A stretch of 64,000 nt of DNA from Prevotella aurantiaca JCM 15754 (GTDB lineage Bacteria > Bacteroidota > Bacteroidia > Bacteroidales > Bacteroidaceae), in assembly GCF_000614025.1 (NCBI RefSeq), contig NZ_BAKF01000006.1, positions 52,004 through 116,003 of the forward strand. The letters are read 5' to 3'. This document shows positions 37,808-45,780 of the stretch, one piece after another. A program made the translations under genes and the position numbers. Within the stretch, counting starts at the first letter, position 1, and every line of letters starts with the position of its first letter. The notes below the pieces were generated by a model. It searched no databases, had not been told where the DNA came from, and saw nothing but the letters and a program-made list of their open reading frames with translations.

Positions 37808-38515
37808 ATGGAAGAAAATTTCAAGATTTTATTGTGTGAAGATGATGAAAATCTCGGAACACTGCTGAGCGAGTATTTACAGGCTAAAGGTTATCAAGCT
37901 GACCTATGTCCTGATGGTGAAATTGGATATAGAACTTTCTTGAAGAATAAGTATGACATTTGTGTACTTGATGTGATGATGCCAAAGAAAGATGGTTTCA
38001 CATTGGCACAAGAAATTCGTCAGTCAAATGCAGAGATACCAATTATCTTCCTAACAGCTAAGCAACTTAAAGAAGATATTCTTGCTGGTTTCAAGATTGG
38101 TGCTGATGATTATATTACTAAACCTTTCTCTATGGAAGAATTAGTATTCCGTATTGAAGCTATCCTTCGTCGTGTGCGAGGAAAGAGAACTAAGGAATCT
38201 ACTCTTTATCAGATTGGACAATTTGCTTTCGATACACAGAAGCAGTTGCTAACACTTGACAATGATCCTGATAAAGCAACTAAACTTACAACAAAAGAAA
38301 ACGAATTGCTTGCTCTGCTTTGTGCACACTCAAATGAAATACTGCAGCGTGACTATGCTTTGAAAACAATTTGGATAGATGACAACTATTTTAATGCCCG
38401 CTCTATGGATGTTTATATAACTAAGTTGCGCAAGCATTTAAAAGCTGATGATCAAATTGAAATTATCAATATACATGGTAAGGGTTATAAACTTATTGTA
38501 CCAGACGAAGAATAA
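37808..38515 (+). CDS. rprY: Response regulator RprY
   Basis: A 235-aa OmpR-type regulator. The receiver has Glu11-Asp12-Asp13, the phosphoacceptor Asp55 (CVLDVMMPKKDG), the Thr in FLTAKQ and the Lys in ITKPFSMEEL. A winged-helix DNA-binding domain follows (LTTKENELLALLCAHSNEIL, NARSMDVYITKLRKHLK). It is 28 bases downstream of rprX and followed by a strong terminator. In related bacteria RprY is associated with redox and oxidative-stress control (family knowledge). Confidence 0.94.
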   Translation: MEENFKILLCEDDENLGTLLSEYLQAKGYQADLCPDGEIGYRTFLKNKYDICVLDVMMPKKDGFTLAQEIRQSNAEIPIIFLTAKQLKEDILAGFKIGADDYITKPFSMEELVFRIEAILRRVRGKRTKESTLYQIGQFAFDTQKQLLTLDNDPDKATKLTTKENELLALLCAHSNEILQRDYALKTIWIDDNYFNARSMDVYITKLRKHLKADDQIEIINIHGKGYKLIVPDEE

Positions 38516-38520
38516 AAATA

Positions 38521-38563
38521 AAATAAAAGCTCAATGGAAGTTTCTGTTGAGCTTTTATTTTTA
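38521..38563 (+). terminator. Rho-independent terminator of rprXY
   Basis: AAATAAAAGCTCAA (38521-38534) pairs perfectly with TTGAGCTTTTATTT (38547-38560) around a 12-base loop, with T's after it. Confidence 0.85.
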
Positions 38564-38712
38564 ATAGTTGCATGAGTTTTTTAATAAATAGTATAAGAAA
38601 TCTTTTTTTATACAAATTCACTAAAATACTGTTTGTTGGTATTTGAAAAGTATTGATTTATTAGAAAAAGGTATTATTCTCAACTTTTCATTATATTAAA
38701 AAAATAAAATCG

Positions 38713-38795
38713 ATTATTATTACAAAACTAAAAAACGTAATTACATTTTTATTAAAACATAATTATGTTTTTTTAATTTGTAATTATAATTTTTC
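38713..38795. repeat. Intergenic repeat copy C: TAATTA cores every 21-22 bp
   Basis: A TTATTA variant at 38717 and TAATTA at 38738, 38760 and 38781 (spacing 21, 22, 21). The core at 38738 lies in GTAATTAC, as in copy B. It sits in the 3' intergenic space between convergent rprY and a small membrane protein gene. Confidence 0.6.
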
Positions 38796-38827
38796 TACTG
38801 TTAAGCAAATAATGATTTTGCTTAATA

Positions 38828-38995
38828 CTATGAATGCTTTTCCAGCTGAACATAAGATATAGTTCCAGCTATTATTAATATTAATCCAGAAAAAAGGAGA
38901 GCATTCCCTTTAATATTTAATAAAATGTGAATAGCAAACAATATGAGACCTACTATTACTGATATTAATCCTAAATATTTAATATATCCCTTCAT
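38828..38995 (-). CDS. Small two-segment membrane protein, probably leaderless
   Basis: A 55-aa protein from the ATG at 38993-38995 (MKGYIKYLGLISVIVGLILF), with two hydrophobic segments separated by NIKGNA. The longer frame from 39019 starts upstream of the -7 box TACTTTTG (complement of 39002-39009) and is rejected. That box ends 6 bases before the ATG, so the mRNA would start at or next to the start codon. Family unknown. Confidence 0.6.
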   Translation of the reverse strand: MKGYIKYLGLISVIVGLILFAIHILLNIKGNALLFSGLILIIAGTISYVQLEKHS

Positions 38996-39018
38996 AGAAT
39001 GCAAAAGTACTAAAAACA

Positions 39019-39050
39019 TTTGGTTAGTTCATAAAAAAGTAGTAATTTTG
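39019..39050 (+). promoter_or_regulatory. Promoter of rpsF-rpsR-rplI
   Basis: TTTG (39019-39022), 20 bases, TAATTTTG (39043-39050): an exact match. It lies back to back with the -7 box of the leftward small membrane gene. Confidence 0.85.
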
Positions 39051-39106
39051 CACCGCATTTCGAGATAGAGATGCATATTTTTATAAATAATTTATTTAAA
39101 AGTAGT

Positions 39107-39451
39107 ATGAATCAATACGAAACCGTTTTCATTTTGACTCCCGTTTTGTCTGATGAACAGATGAAGGAAGCGGTCGCTAAATTCAAGAAACTGCTCACCG
39201 ATAAAGGTGCTGAAATCTTGAACGAAGAGATTTGGGGTCTCAAGAAGTTGGCTTACAACATTCAGAAAAAGTCTTCTGGCTTCTACGCAATGTTGGAGTT
39301 CAATGCAGAACCATCAGTTATTAAAACTCTCGAAACAGGCTTCCGCCGCGACGAGAAAGTTATTCGTTTCATTACCATTAAGCAGGATAAGTACTCAGCT
39401 GCATATGCTGAGAAGCGTCGCGCTAAATGGGCAGCTAAAAAGGAGGCTTAA
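39107..39451 (+). CDS. rpsF: 30S ribosomal protein S6
   Basis: A 114-aa protein starting [20 protein letters not shown] at ATG 39107; the upstream in-frame ATG at 39071 would add 12 unrelated residues. S6 features follow ([42 protein letters not shown]). It pairs with S18 on the 30S platform. First gene of rpsF-rpsR-rplI, with a leader of about 50 bases carrying a small hairpin (39055-39074). Confidence 0.96.
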   Translation: MNQYETVFILTPVLSDEQMKEAVAKFKKLLTDKGAEILNEEIWGLKKLAYNIQKKSSGFYAMLEFNAEPSVIKTLETGFRRDEKVIRFITIKQDKYSAAYAEKRRAKWAAKKEA

Positions 39452-39453
39452 TC

Positions 39454-39726
39454 ATGGCAGAGCAGAAAAAGACAGAAATTCGTTATTTAACCGCACCATC
39501 AATCGATACTAAGAAGAAAAAGTATTGTCGTTTTAAGAAAAGTGGTATCAAATATATCGACTATAAGGATGGCGAATTCCTTAAGAAGTTCTTGAATGAA
39601 CAAGGAAAAATTCTTCCACGTCGTATTACTGGAACATCTTTGAAGTATCAGCGTCGTGTTGCACAAGCTGTTAAGCGTGCTCGTCAGATTGCTTTGCTTC
39701 CATATGTAACCGATTTGATGAAATAA
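39454..39726 (+). CDS. rpsR: 30S ribosomal protein S18
   Basis: A 90-aa S18 with the conserved core [40 protein letters not shown] and [10 protein letters not shown]. It starts 2 bases after the rpsF stop and binds with S6. Only one of the cysteines of zinc-type S18 proteins is present, so it is probably the zinc-independent form (inference). Confidence 0.97.
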   Translation: MAEQKKTEIRYLTAPSIDTKKKKYCRFKKSGIKYIDYKDGEFLKKFLNEQGKILPRRITGTSLKYQRRVAQAVKRARQIALLPYVTDLMK

Positions 39727-39742
39727 GAAGGAGGCTTAAGAT

Positions 39743-40273
39743 ATGGAAATTATACTTAAAGAAGATATTATCGGACTTGGTTATAAGAACGATATTGTAA
39801 ATGTAAAAAGCGGATATGGTCGTAACTTCCTTATCCCAACAGGTAAAGGTGTAATCGCATCTCCTTCTGCTAAAAAGCAATTAGCTGAAGACTTGAGACA
39901 ACAAGCTGCTAAAATTGCTGCTAAAAAGGCTGATGCAGAAAAGCGTGCTGCACAATTAGAAGGAGTAGAATTGGTAATTTCAGCAAAGGTTTCTGCAACA
40001 GGCGTTACTTATGGCTCAGTTAATACCATCATCGTAGCTGAGGAATTAGCTAAGAAGGGTATAGAAATCGATCGCAAGATTATCACAATGCGTGACATTA
40101 AGAAGGTTGGTACATTTGAAGCAACTATTCACTTCTTTAAAGATGTTGAGGTTAAGCTTCCTGTAATTGTAGTTGCAGAAAACCAACTAGAGCCTAAGGC
40201 TGAAGAAGTTGAAGAAACTGTTGAAGCTCCTGTAACTGAGGTTGAAGTAGAAGAAGCTCCTGCAGCTGAATAA
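39743..40273 (+). CDS. rplI: 50S ribosomal protein L9
   Basis: A 176-aa protein with the L9 start MEIILKEDIIGLGYKNDIVNVKSGYGRNFLIPTG, the long central helix (RQQAAKIAAKKADAEKRAAQ) and the C-terminal domain. It ends in an unusual acidic tail of about 25 residues rich in Glu, Val, Ala and Pro (EETVEAPVTEVEVEEAPAAE), longer than the roughly 150-aa bacterial norm. It is 16 bases after rpsR. Confidence 0.96.
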   Translation: MEIILKEDIIGLGYKNDIVNVKSGYGRNFLIPTGKGVIASPSAKKQLAEDLRQQAAKIAAKKADAEKRAAQLEGVELVISAKVSATGVTYGSVNTIIVAEELAKKGIEIDRKIITMRDIKKVGTFEATIHFFKDVEVKLPVIVVAENQLEPKAEEVEETVEAPVTEVEVEEAPAAE

Positions 40274-40374
40274 TATTATTTCTCGAAAGAGAGTTTCTAT
40301 AGATTGTTTATTAAAACACTATAATATATTTTATCCCTTACATCTTTTTTAAAGGTGGAAGGGATATTTCATTT

Positions 40375-41448
40375 ATGAAAAAAATTGTACTTACAGGCGG
40401 ACCTTGTGCAGGTAAAACGACCGCCTTAGTAAAAATAATGGAACACTTTTCAAGTATTGGCTATAAAGTGTTTATTATTCCCGAGCTGCCTACACTATTT
40501 TTGCAGGCTGGTATGGACTATCTTACTGATAATCGAGAATTCTTTTATGAAGGTGAAAAGGCTACTTTAGAAATGCAAATAGCATTGGAAGATAAATTCC
40601 AACAAATGGCAAAAAGTATAAAACAGCCAGTTCTCATTGTTTGCGATCGTGGTACAATGGATATATCAGCATATATGGAACCTAAACTTTGGGAAAATAT
40701 TACATCACATGTTGGTACAAATAATGAAGAATTACGTTCTCGTTATGATGCTGTTTTACACTTAGTAAGTGCAGCAGATGGAGCAGAACAGTTTTATACA
40801 ACTGCAACTAATAAAGAACGTACTGAAGGTATAGAGTTGGCTCGTGAACTTGATAAGAAAGTTATTCACGCTTGGTCTGAACATCCTCATCTTCGGGTTA
40901 TTAACAATCATGAGAAATTTGAAACCAAGCTAGAACGAGTCCTTCAAGATATTTCCGATGTTTTGGAAATTCCACGTCAAGCAATTGAAGAACGGAAATA
41001 TATTGTACAACTGAAAGATGTGATCCCTGAAGTTATAACAAGCAGGATTACACAAACTTATCTTACTTCGGAACCACGAAGTGAGGTCCGTTTGCGTCGT
41101 CGTACACTAAATGGAATTTCTGTAAATGTACGCACAACTATAAAAACTTTGCCAAACAATGATCAAGTAGAAACAGAACGTCAAATAGATAACAACCTTT
41201 ATGAATCTCTTCTTAGGCAAGCTGATCCCTATCGTCAGACAATTCATAAAACAAGACAAACATTTATTTGGAAAGGTCAGTTCTTTGAACTGGATACTTT
41301 CATTCAACCATATAATGGCTTACAAATATTAGAAACAAAAGGAGTAATCAAACACGAAGATGTAATTTTTCCGCCATTTATAGAAGTGTTAGAAGATATT
41401 ACTGGTGTTACAAAGTATTATAATTACAATTTAGCTTTGAAGAAATAA
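40375..41448 (+). CDS. P-loop ATPase fused to a CYTH domain (Ttd14-like)
   Basis: A 357-aa two-domain protein. The N-terminal NTPase domain has the P-loop GGPCAGKTT (residues 8-16) and a Walker B-like LIVCDRGTMD, in the style of thymidylate/nicotinamide-riboside kinases. From about residue 200 a CYTH domain follows, with the entry motif EERKYIVQL (compare ExExK) and later RSEVRLRRRTLNG and KGQFFELDTF. CYTH proteins bind polyphosphates or triphosphates; the fusion resembles Ttd14 of animals, which binds GTP and phosphatidic acid. The substrate is unknown. It stands alone between two ribosomal operons. Confidence 0.8.
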   Translation: MKKIVLTGGPCAGKTTALVKIMEHFSSIGYKVFIIPELPTLFLQAGMDYLTDNREFFYEGEKATLEMQIALEDKFQQMAKSIKQPVLIVCDRGTMDISAYMEPKLWENITSHVGTNNEELRSRYDAVLHLVSAADGAEQFYTTATNKERTEGIELARELDKKVIHAWSEHPHLRVINNHEKFETKLERVLQDISDVLEIPRQAIEERKYIVQLKDVIPEVITSRITQTYLTSEPRSEVRLRRRTLNGISVNVRTTIKTLPNNDQVETERQIDNNLYESLLRQADPYRQTIHKTRQTFIWKGQFFELDTFIQPYNGLQILETKGVIKHEDVIFPPFIEVLEDITGVTKYYNYNLALKK

Positions 41449-41536
41449 ACTTTTTCCACAAACTTAATTCAGAATATAAAAAATGGTAAAAACTAACTTT
41501 ATATCAATGATTTGAAGGCAAAAAGAATATTAAAAA

Positions 41537-41568
41537 TTTGGTCAATCATGGTAAAAGCAGTATCTTTG
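41537..41568 (+). promoter_or_regulatory. Promoter of infC-rpmI-rplT
   Basis: TTTG (41537-41540), 20 bases, TATCTTTG (41561-41568). The leader is only about 30 bases, too short for an L20-type leader upstream of infC. Confidence 0.85.
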
Positions 41569-41604
41569 CAGGCGTTTAATAAAAATAAACTTTAATATAG
41601 TTGA

Positions 41605-42297
41605 ATGAAGAATGACAAAATGAAGTTGCAGTACCGTGTGAATGAACAGATTCATGCACGGGAAGTACGTGTGATAAGTGAAGGAAATGCAGAGGTTATG
41701 CCTACTAGACAAGCATTAGAATTAGCTCGCAAAGAAGGTGTAGACCTTGTAGAAATATCTCCTAACGCACAACCTCCAGTTTGTAGAATCATTGACTATT
41801 CAAAATTCCTTTATCAGCAGAAGAAGCATCAAAAGGAGATGAAGCAGAAGCAGGTAAAGCAAGATATTAAAGAAATTCGTTTCGGACCTCAAACCGATGA
41901 ACATGACTATCAGTTTAAGCTGAAACATGCTCAAGAATTCCTTAATGAAGGAAATAAAGTGCGTGCATACGTATTCTTCCGTGGTCGTTCAATTCTTTTT
42001 AAAGAGCAAGGAGAGGTTCTTTTATTAAGATTTGCTAACGACTTAGAAGAGCTTGCAAAGGTTGAACAATTGCCTAAGCTTGAAGGAAAGAAAATGTTTC
42101 TTTACCTTTCACCTAAAAAAGCTGGTATAACAAAGAAGAGTCAACAACGTCGAGATCGTGAAGAGGCAGAAGGTGCAGCAAAGAATGCAGAAGCAGCTAA
42201 GAACGAAATTGAGAATAAAAGCAATGTAGATAATGGCCTTTTTGCAAATGCAAAGAATGGTTCTGCGGTGCTTGATAAATTGAAGAATGAAGAATAA
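41605..42297 (+). CDS. infC: Translation initiation factor IF-3
   Basis: A 230-aa IF-3. N-domain ([47 protein letters not shown]) and C-domain ([45 protein letters not shown]) are complete. A C-terminal extension of about 50 residues, rich in Ala, Lys, Glu and Asn, goes beyond the usual 170-180 aa. The start is ATG, not the AUU used by enterobacterial infC. rpmI follows after 109 bases of structured sequence. Confidence 0.96.
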   Translation: MKNDKMKLQYRVNEQIHAREVRVISEGNAEVMPTRQALELARKEGVDLVEISPNAQPPVCRIIDYSKFLYQQKKHQKEMKQKQVKQDIKEIRFGPQTDEHDYQFKLKHAQEFLNEGNKVRAYVFFRGRSILFKEQGEVLLLRFANDLEELAKVEQLPKLEGKKMFLYLSPKKAGITKKSQQRRDREEAEGAAKNAEAAKNEIENKSNVDNGLFANAKNGSAVLDKLKNEE

Positions 42298-42320
42298 AGC
42301 TTTATGCATCCTTGATGAGA

Positions 42321-42366
42321 AGACGCAGAAAAGCGCCTGTGCGTAACGTCTTGGTATATACGTTGC
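42321..42366 (+). promoter_or_regulatory. Candidate RNA switch between infC and rpmI
   Basis: The 109-base spacer can form either AGACG (42321-42325) with CGTCT (42347-42351), or its nested ACGCA/TGCGT pairing, or an alternative GTAACGT (42343-42349) with ACGTTGC (42360-42366), which uses the same bases. Mutually exclusive stems just upstream of rpmI-rplT suggest control by L20, as in E. coli where the site is between infC and rpmI. Inference only. Confidence 0.4.
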
Positions 42367-42406
42367 CACAGATGAATATAAATAATAATTTTAAAAATTA
42401 AAAAAA

Positions 42407-42604
42407 ATGCCAAAGCAAAAGACAAACTCTGGAGCAAAGAAAAGATTTAGCTTCACGGGAACAGGTAAGGTAAAGCGTAATCGTGCTTACCACAGTCATA
42501 TCTTGACTAAGAAGACAAAGAAACAGAAGAGAAATCTCGTTCACTATGCTATAGTGGACAGTAGCAACATGAAGCAGGTACGCGACCTGTTAAATCTTCG
42601 TTAA
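42407..42604 (+). CDS. rpmI: 50S ribosomal protein L35
   Basis: A 65-aa, very basic protein with the L35 pattern [20 protein letters not shown] and [20 protein letters not shown]. Standard length and standard position between infC and rplT. Confidence 0.97.
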   Translation: MPKQKTNSGAKKRFSFTGTGKVKRNRAYHSHILTKKTKKQKRNLVHYAIVDSSNMKQVRDLLNLR

Positions 42605-42639
42605 TAATCATTAGTCAAACAAATTAAAAGGAAAAAACT

Positions 42640-42984
42640 ATGCCAAGATCAGTAAATCATGTTGCTTCAAAAGCAAAGAGAACAAGAATTCTTAAAAAGA
42701 CAAAGGGTTACTTTGGTGCCCGTAAGAATGTTTGGACAGTAGCTAAGAATACCTATGAGAAAGGTTTGACTTATGCTTACCGCGATCGTCGTAATAAGAA
42801 GCGTACATTCCGTGCACTTTGGATTCAGCGTATCAATGCTGCTGCTCGTCTTTATGATATGAGCTACAGCCAATTGATGGGTGCATTACACAAGTCAGGT
42901 ATTGAAATCAACCGCAAAGTTCTTGCTGACCTCGCTGCAAATAACCCAGAAGCATTCAAGGCTATTGTGGAAAAGGTTAAGTAA
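42640..42984 (+). CDS. rplT: 50S ribosomal protein L20
   Basis: A 114-aa L20: [40 protein letters not shown], and [22 protein letters not shown] in the globular part. L20 is the assembly protein that represses its own operon in several bacteria. It is last in infC-rpmI-rplT, followed 20 bases later by a terminator. Confidence 0.97.
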   Translation: MPRSVNHVASKAKRTRILKKTKGYFGARKNVWTVAKNTYEKGLTYAYRDRRNKKRTFRALWIQRINAAARLYDMSYSQLMGALHKSGIEINRKVLADLAANNPEAFKAIVEKVK

Positions 42985-43005
42985 TTAGATAATTACAAGA
43001 ATAAA

Positions 43006-43041
43006 AAAGGTTGTAAATCTCAAGATTTACAACCTTTTTTT
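43006..43041 (+). terminator. Rho-independent terminator of infC-rpmI-rplT
   Basis: AGGTTGTAAATCT (43008-43020) and AGATTTACAACCT (43023-43035) are a perfect 13-bp inverted repeat followed by T's to 43041. It lies between convergent rplT and tex and has A's on its left, so it may work both ways. Confidence 0.88.
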
Positions 43042-43071
43042 ATACACGAATTTAATGTAGTAAACAAAAAG

Positions 43072-45229
43072 TTATTGCTTTACATTCTTGATACTCAGAC
43101 CAATTCGATTTCTTTTAAAATCTATTTGTGTAACTTTCACTCGAATGTGTTGATGTAAATGAACTATAGAATTTGGGTCTGAAACAAACTTATTAGATAA
43201 TTGTGAAACATGAACAAGTCCGTCTTGGTGAACACCAATATCAACAAATGCACCAAAATTAGTAATGTTCGTAATAATACCAGGTAGTTCCATTCCTTCT
43301 TTGAGGTCATCAATTGTACGCACTGTGGTATCGAAATCGAATTCTTCTAGTTTGTTCGCGAGGGTCACGTCCGGGCTTTTCTAATTCTTGTACAATATCA
43401 TAGAGTGTTAGTAGTCCAACATCTTCTGTTACATAACGTTTTAAATCGATACACTTAATAAGTTCTTTATTATTGATTAGTTCACTAACACTACATTTTT
43501 GTTCTTTTGCCATTGCTTCTACGATATGATAACTCTCAGGGTGTACTGCAGAATTGTCAAGAGGATTCTTAGCATTTGGTATTCTAAGAAAACCTGCACT
43601 TTGTTGAAATGCAACATTTCCCAGACGAGGCACCTTCTTTAATTGTGCACGAGATGTAAATACTCCATGCTCTTTTCGATATTCTATAATATTTTGAGCG
43701 AGGACAGAACCTAAACCGCTGACATACATTAATAGGTGTTTTGAAGCAGTATTAAGGTTTACACCTACTTGATTAACACAACTTTCTACAGTTTGATCCA
43801 ACGAACGTCTAAGCTTTGTTTGTTCTACATCGTGTTGATATTGACCAACTCCAATATTTTTCGGGTCTATTTTTACCAATTCAGCCAACGGGTCCATCAA
43901 CCTTCGCCCAATTGAAATAGCTCCGCGCGTCGTTACATCTTCATTAGGAAACTCCTCTCGTGCGGTCAACGATGCTGAATATATAGATGCACCATCTTCG
44001 CTAACAACAAACACATTCAGTATTTCAGTATAATTTTCTTCCCTCAAATTAGTCAAACAATCAGCTATAAAATCTTTCGATTCTCTACTTGCTGTACCAT
44101 TTCCTATTGCAATTGCTTCAATATTATATTGCTTAATCATTCTCAAAATTGCCATTGTAGCTTGACCGTAAAGTCGTTTCGGTGGATGAGGATAAATAAT
44201 TTCGTGATGTAAAAGATTACCTTGGGTGTCCAAACATGCCGTTTTACATCCATTTGCAAATCCTGGATCAAGAGCTAAAACCCGCTTTTGCCCGAGAGGG
44301 GCAGACAGTAAAAGCTGTCTTAAGTTCTCGGCAAATACCTTGATGGCTTCCTCATCAGCTCTTTCTTTGCTCAATCCAGCAAACTCATTCTCTATACTTG
44401 GGTTGATTAAGCGTTTAAAGCTATCGTAAATTGCCTCTGCAACTAAAGTTTGACACGCACCTCTACCATGGATAAAAAGGCGAATTAGACGTTCAACGCA
44501 TTCTTCTCCATCTATCGAAATGCTTACTCTTAAAATACCAGCAGCTTCCCCCCGACGCATAGCGAGCAGACGATGACTATTGCAACGTCGCAGTGGTTCA
44601 GAAAAATCAAAGTAATCAGAAAATTTTTGAGCTTCGTCTGTATTTTCATCTTTCTTGATTACTTTTGATGAAATTACCGCTTCACGTTTAAAAGCACTAC
44701 GCACTATATTACGCGCTTGTTGGTCCTCACTCACTATCTCTGCAATAATATCTTTTGCTCCTTGTAGTGCAGATGCTTCATTCTTAATTTCACCTGTAAC
44801 AAAACGCTTACTGGCAGCTTTAGGATTCTGTTCTTTTTGCATTAACAGTAGTGTTGCTAATGGTTCAAGACCTCGTTCTCGAGCTACTTGTGCTTTTGTT
44901 CTTCGTTTAGGCTTAAATGGCAAATACAAATCTTCCAACACAGAATTATCCCAACAATTCGCAATTTTATTTTTTAATTCATCAGTAAGTTTTCCTTGTT
45001 CGTTTATAGTTTTCAGAATTGTTTCTTTGCGCTTGTTGGTTTCAGTTAGGCTTTCATTCATTTCTGCAATCCGAGTAATCTGCACTTCATCAAGATTTCC
45101 AGTTCGCTCTTTGCGATATCTTGCAATAAAAGGAATAGTGCAACCTTCATTCAGCAATGTTAGGGTTGCATCAACATTCTTTTCCAATAGATTAAGCGTT
45201 TCTGCTATATGCTTTGTATATGCGTTCAT
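43072..45229 (-). pseudogene. tex: Tex-family RNA-binding protein with a frameshift
   Basis: Two frames make one Tex protein (transcription accessory factor with YqgF-like, helix-hairpin-helix and S1 domains). The main frame from 45229 has the N-terminal helical part (IPFIARYRKERTGNLDEVQI), the YqgF-like core (VLALDPGFANGCKTA, AIGNGTASRESKDF) and the HhH region (LNTASKHLLMYVSGLG). The S1 domain (GITNITNFGAFVDIGVHQDG) lies in a second frame ending at 43072. An extra T in the TTT at 43351-43353 (an A on the coding strand) explains the break; removing it gives 718 aa, a normal length. The S1 domain is otherwise intact. Confidence 0.85.
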
Positions 45230-45737
45230 TTCTTACGATTTTTGGTGTTACACAAAGATACAGATTTTCTTTTTATACTGCATTACGTTCTTAAAAATTT
45301 TTAGAAAAATAAGTGGAATAATTTTTTTCTTACCATAACAAAAGATTCTTAAAGAGACCCAATATATCAATTCTTATTTTTTTGAATAGTAACCAAACTA
45401 AAAACATTCTGTAAAGAAAACACATAAAGAAAATAAAGAATATATATTTGTATTGTAAAAGTGCCCTTTTTACCTTTCAATATAGGCGTTTTTATTGTGC
45501 AATATAGGCTCTTTTAGAATACAAAAGAGCTATATAGTAACTTGTTTAACTCCAATTGGTTATGAAATAATACTATCAGTGTACTTTATTTACAAATTTA
45601 TTCTCGAAATAAAATTGCAAATATCACCTTTTACAGGTTGTCTCATAGATTTCTTATTCTTCTTTTTAATTTTATTGAAGTGCCTTTATATGCTAATAAA
45701 AGTAAAGTAGCTTGCAATTAGTTACAAAAATATTACG
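45230..45737. other. AT-rich intergenic region between divergent tex and ABC-F genes
   Basis: About 510 bases. On the minus strand TATCTTTG (complement of 45253-45260) is a likely -7 for tex. A direct repeat CAATATAGGC occurs at 45478-45487 and 45500-45509 (22-bp period), and GCTCTTTT/AAAAGAGC (45508-45530) forms an 8-bp hairpin. The 71-codon open frame at 45495-45710 looks like noise. The -7 TATCTTTG of the ABC-F gene is at 45738-45745. Confidence 0.45.
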
Positions 45738-45780
45738 TATCTTTGCAGTGCTAATTTAAGAAGAAAACAGAATAGGAAAG

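Noticed and set aside
39071..39106. Longer N terminus of rpsF from ATG 39071
   Set aside because: The 12 extra residues are unrelated to S6, and the family start [10 protein letters not shown] is at 39107.
45495..45710. 71-codon open frame between tex and the ABC-F gene
   Set aside because: Its composition follows the AT-rich spacer, the hydrophobic residues come from T runs, and it contains the direct repeat and hairpin; no promoter or start context.
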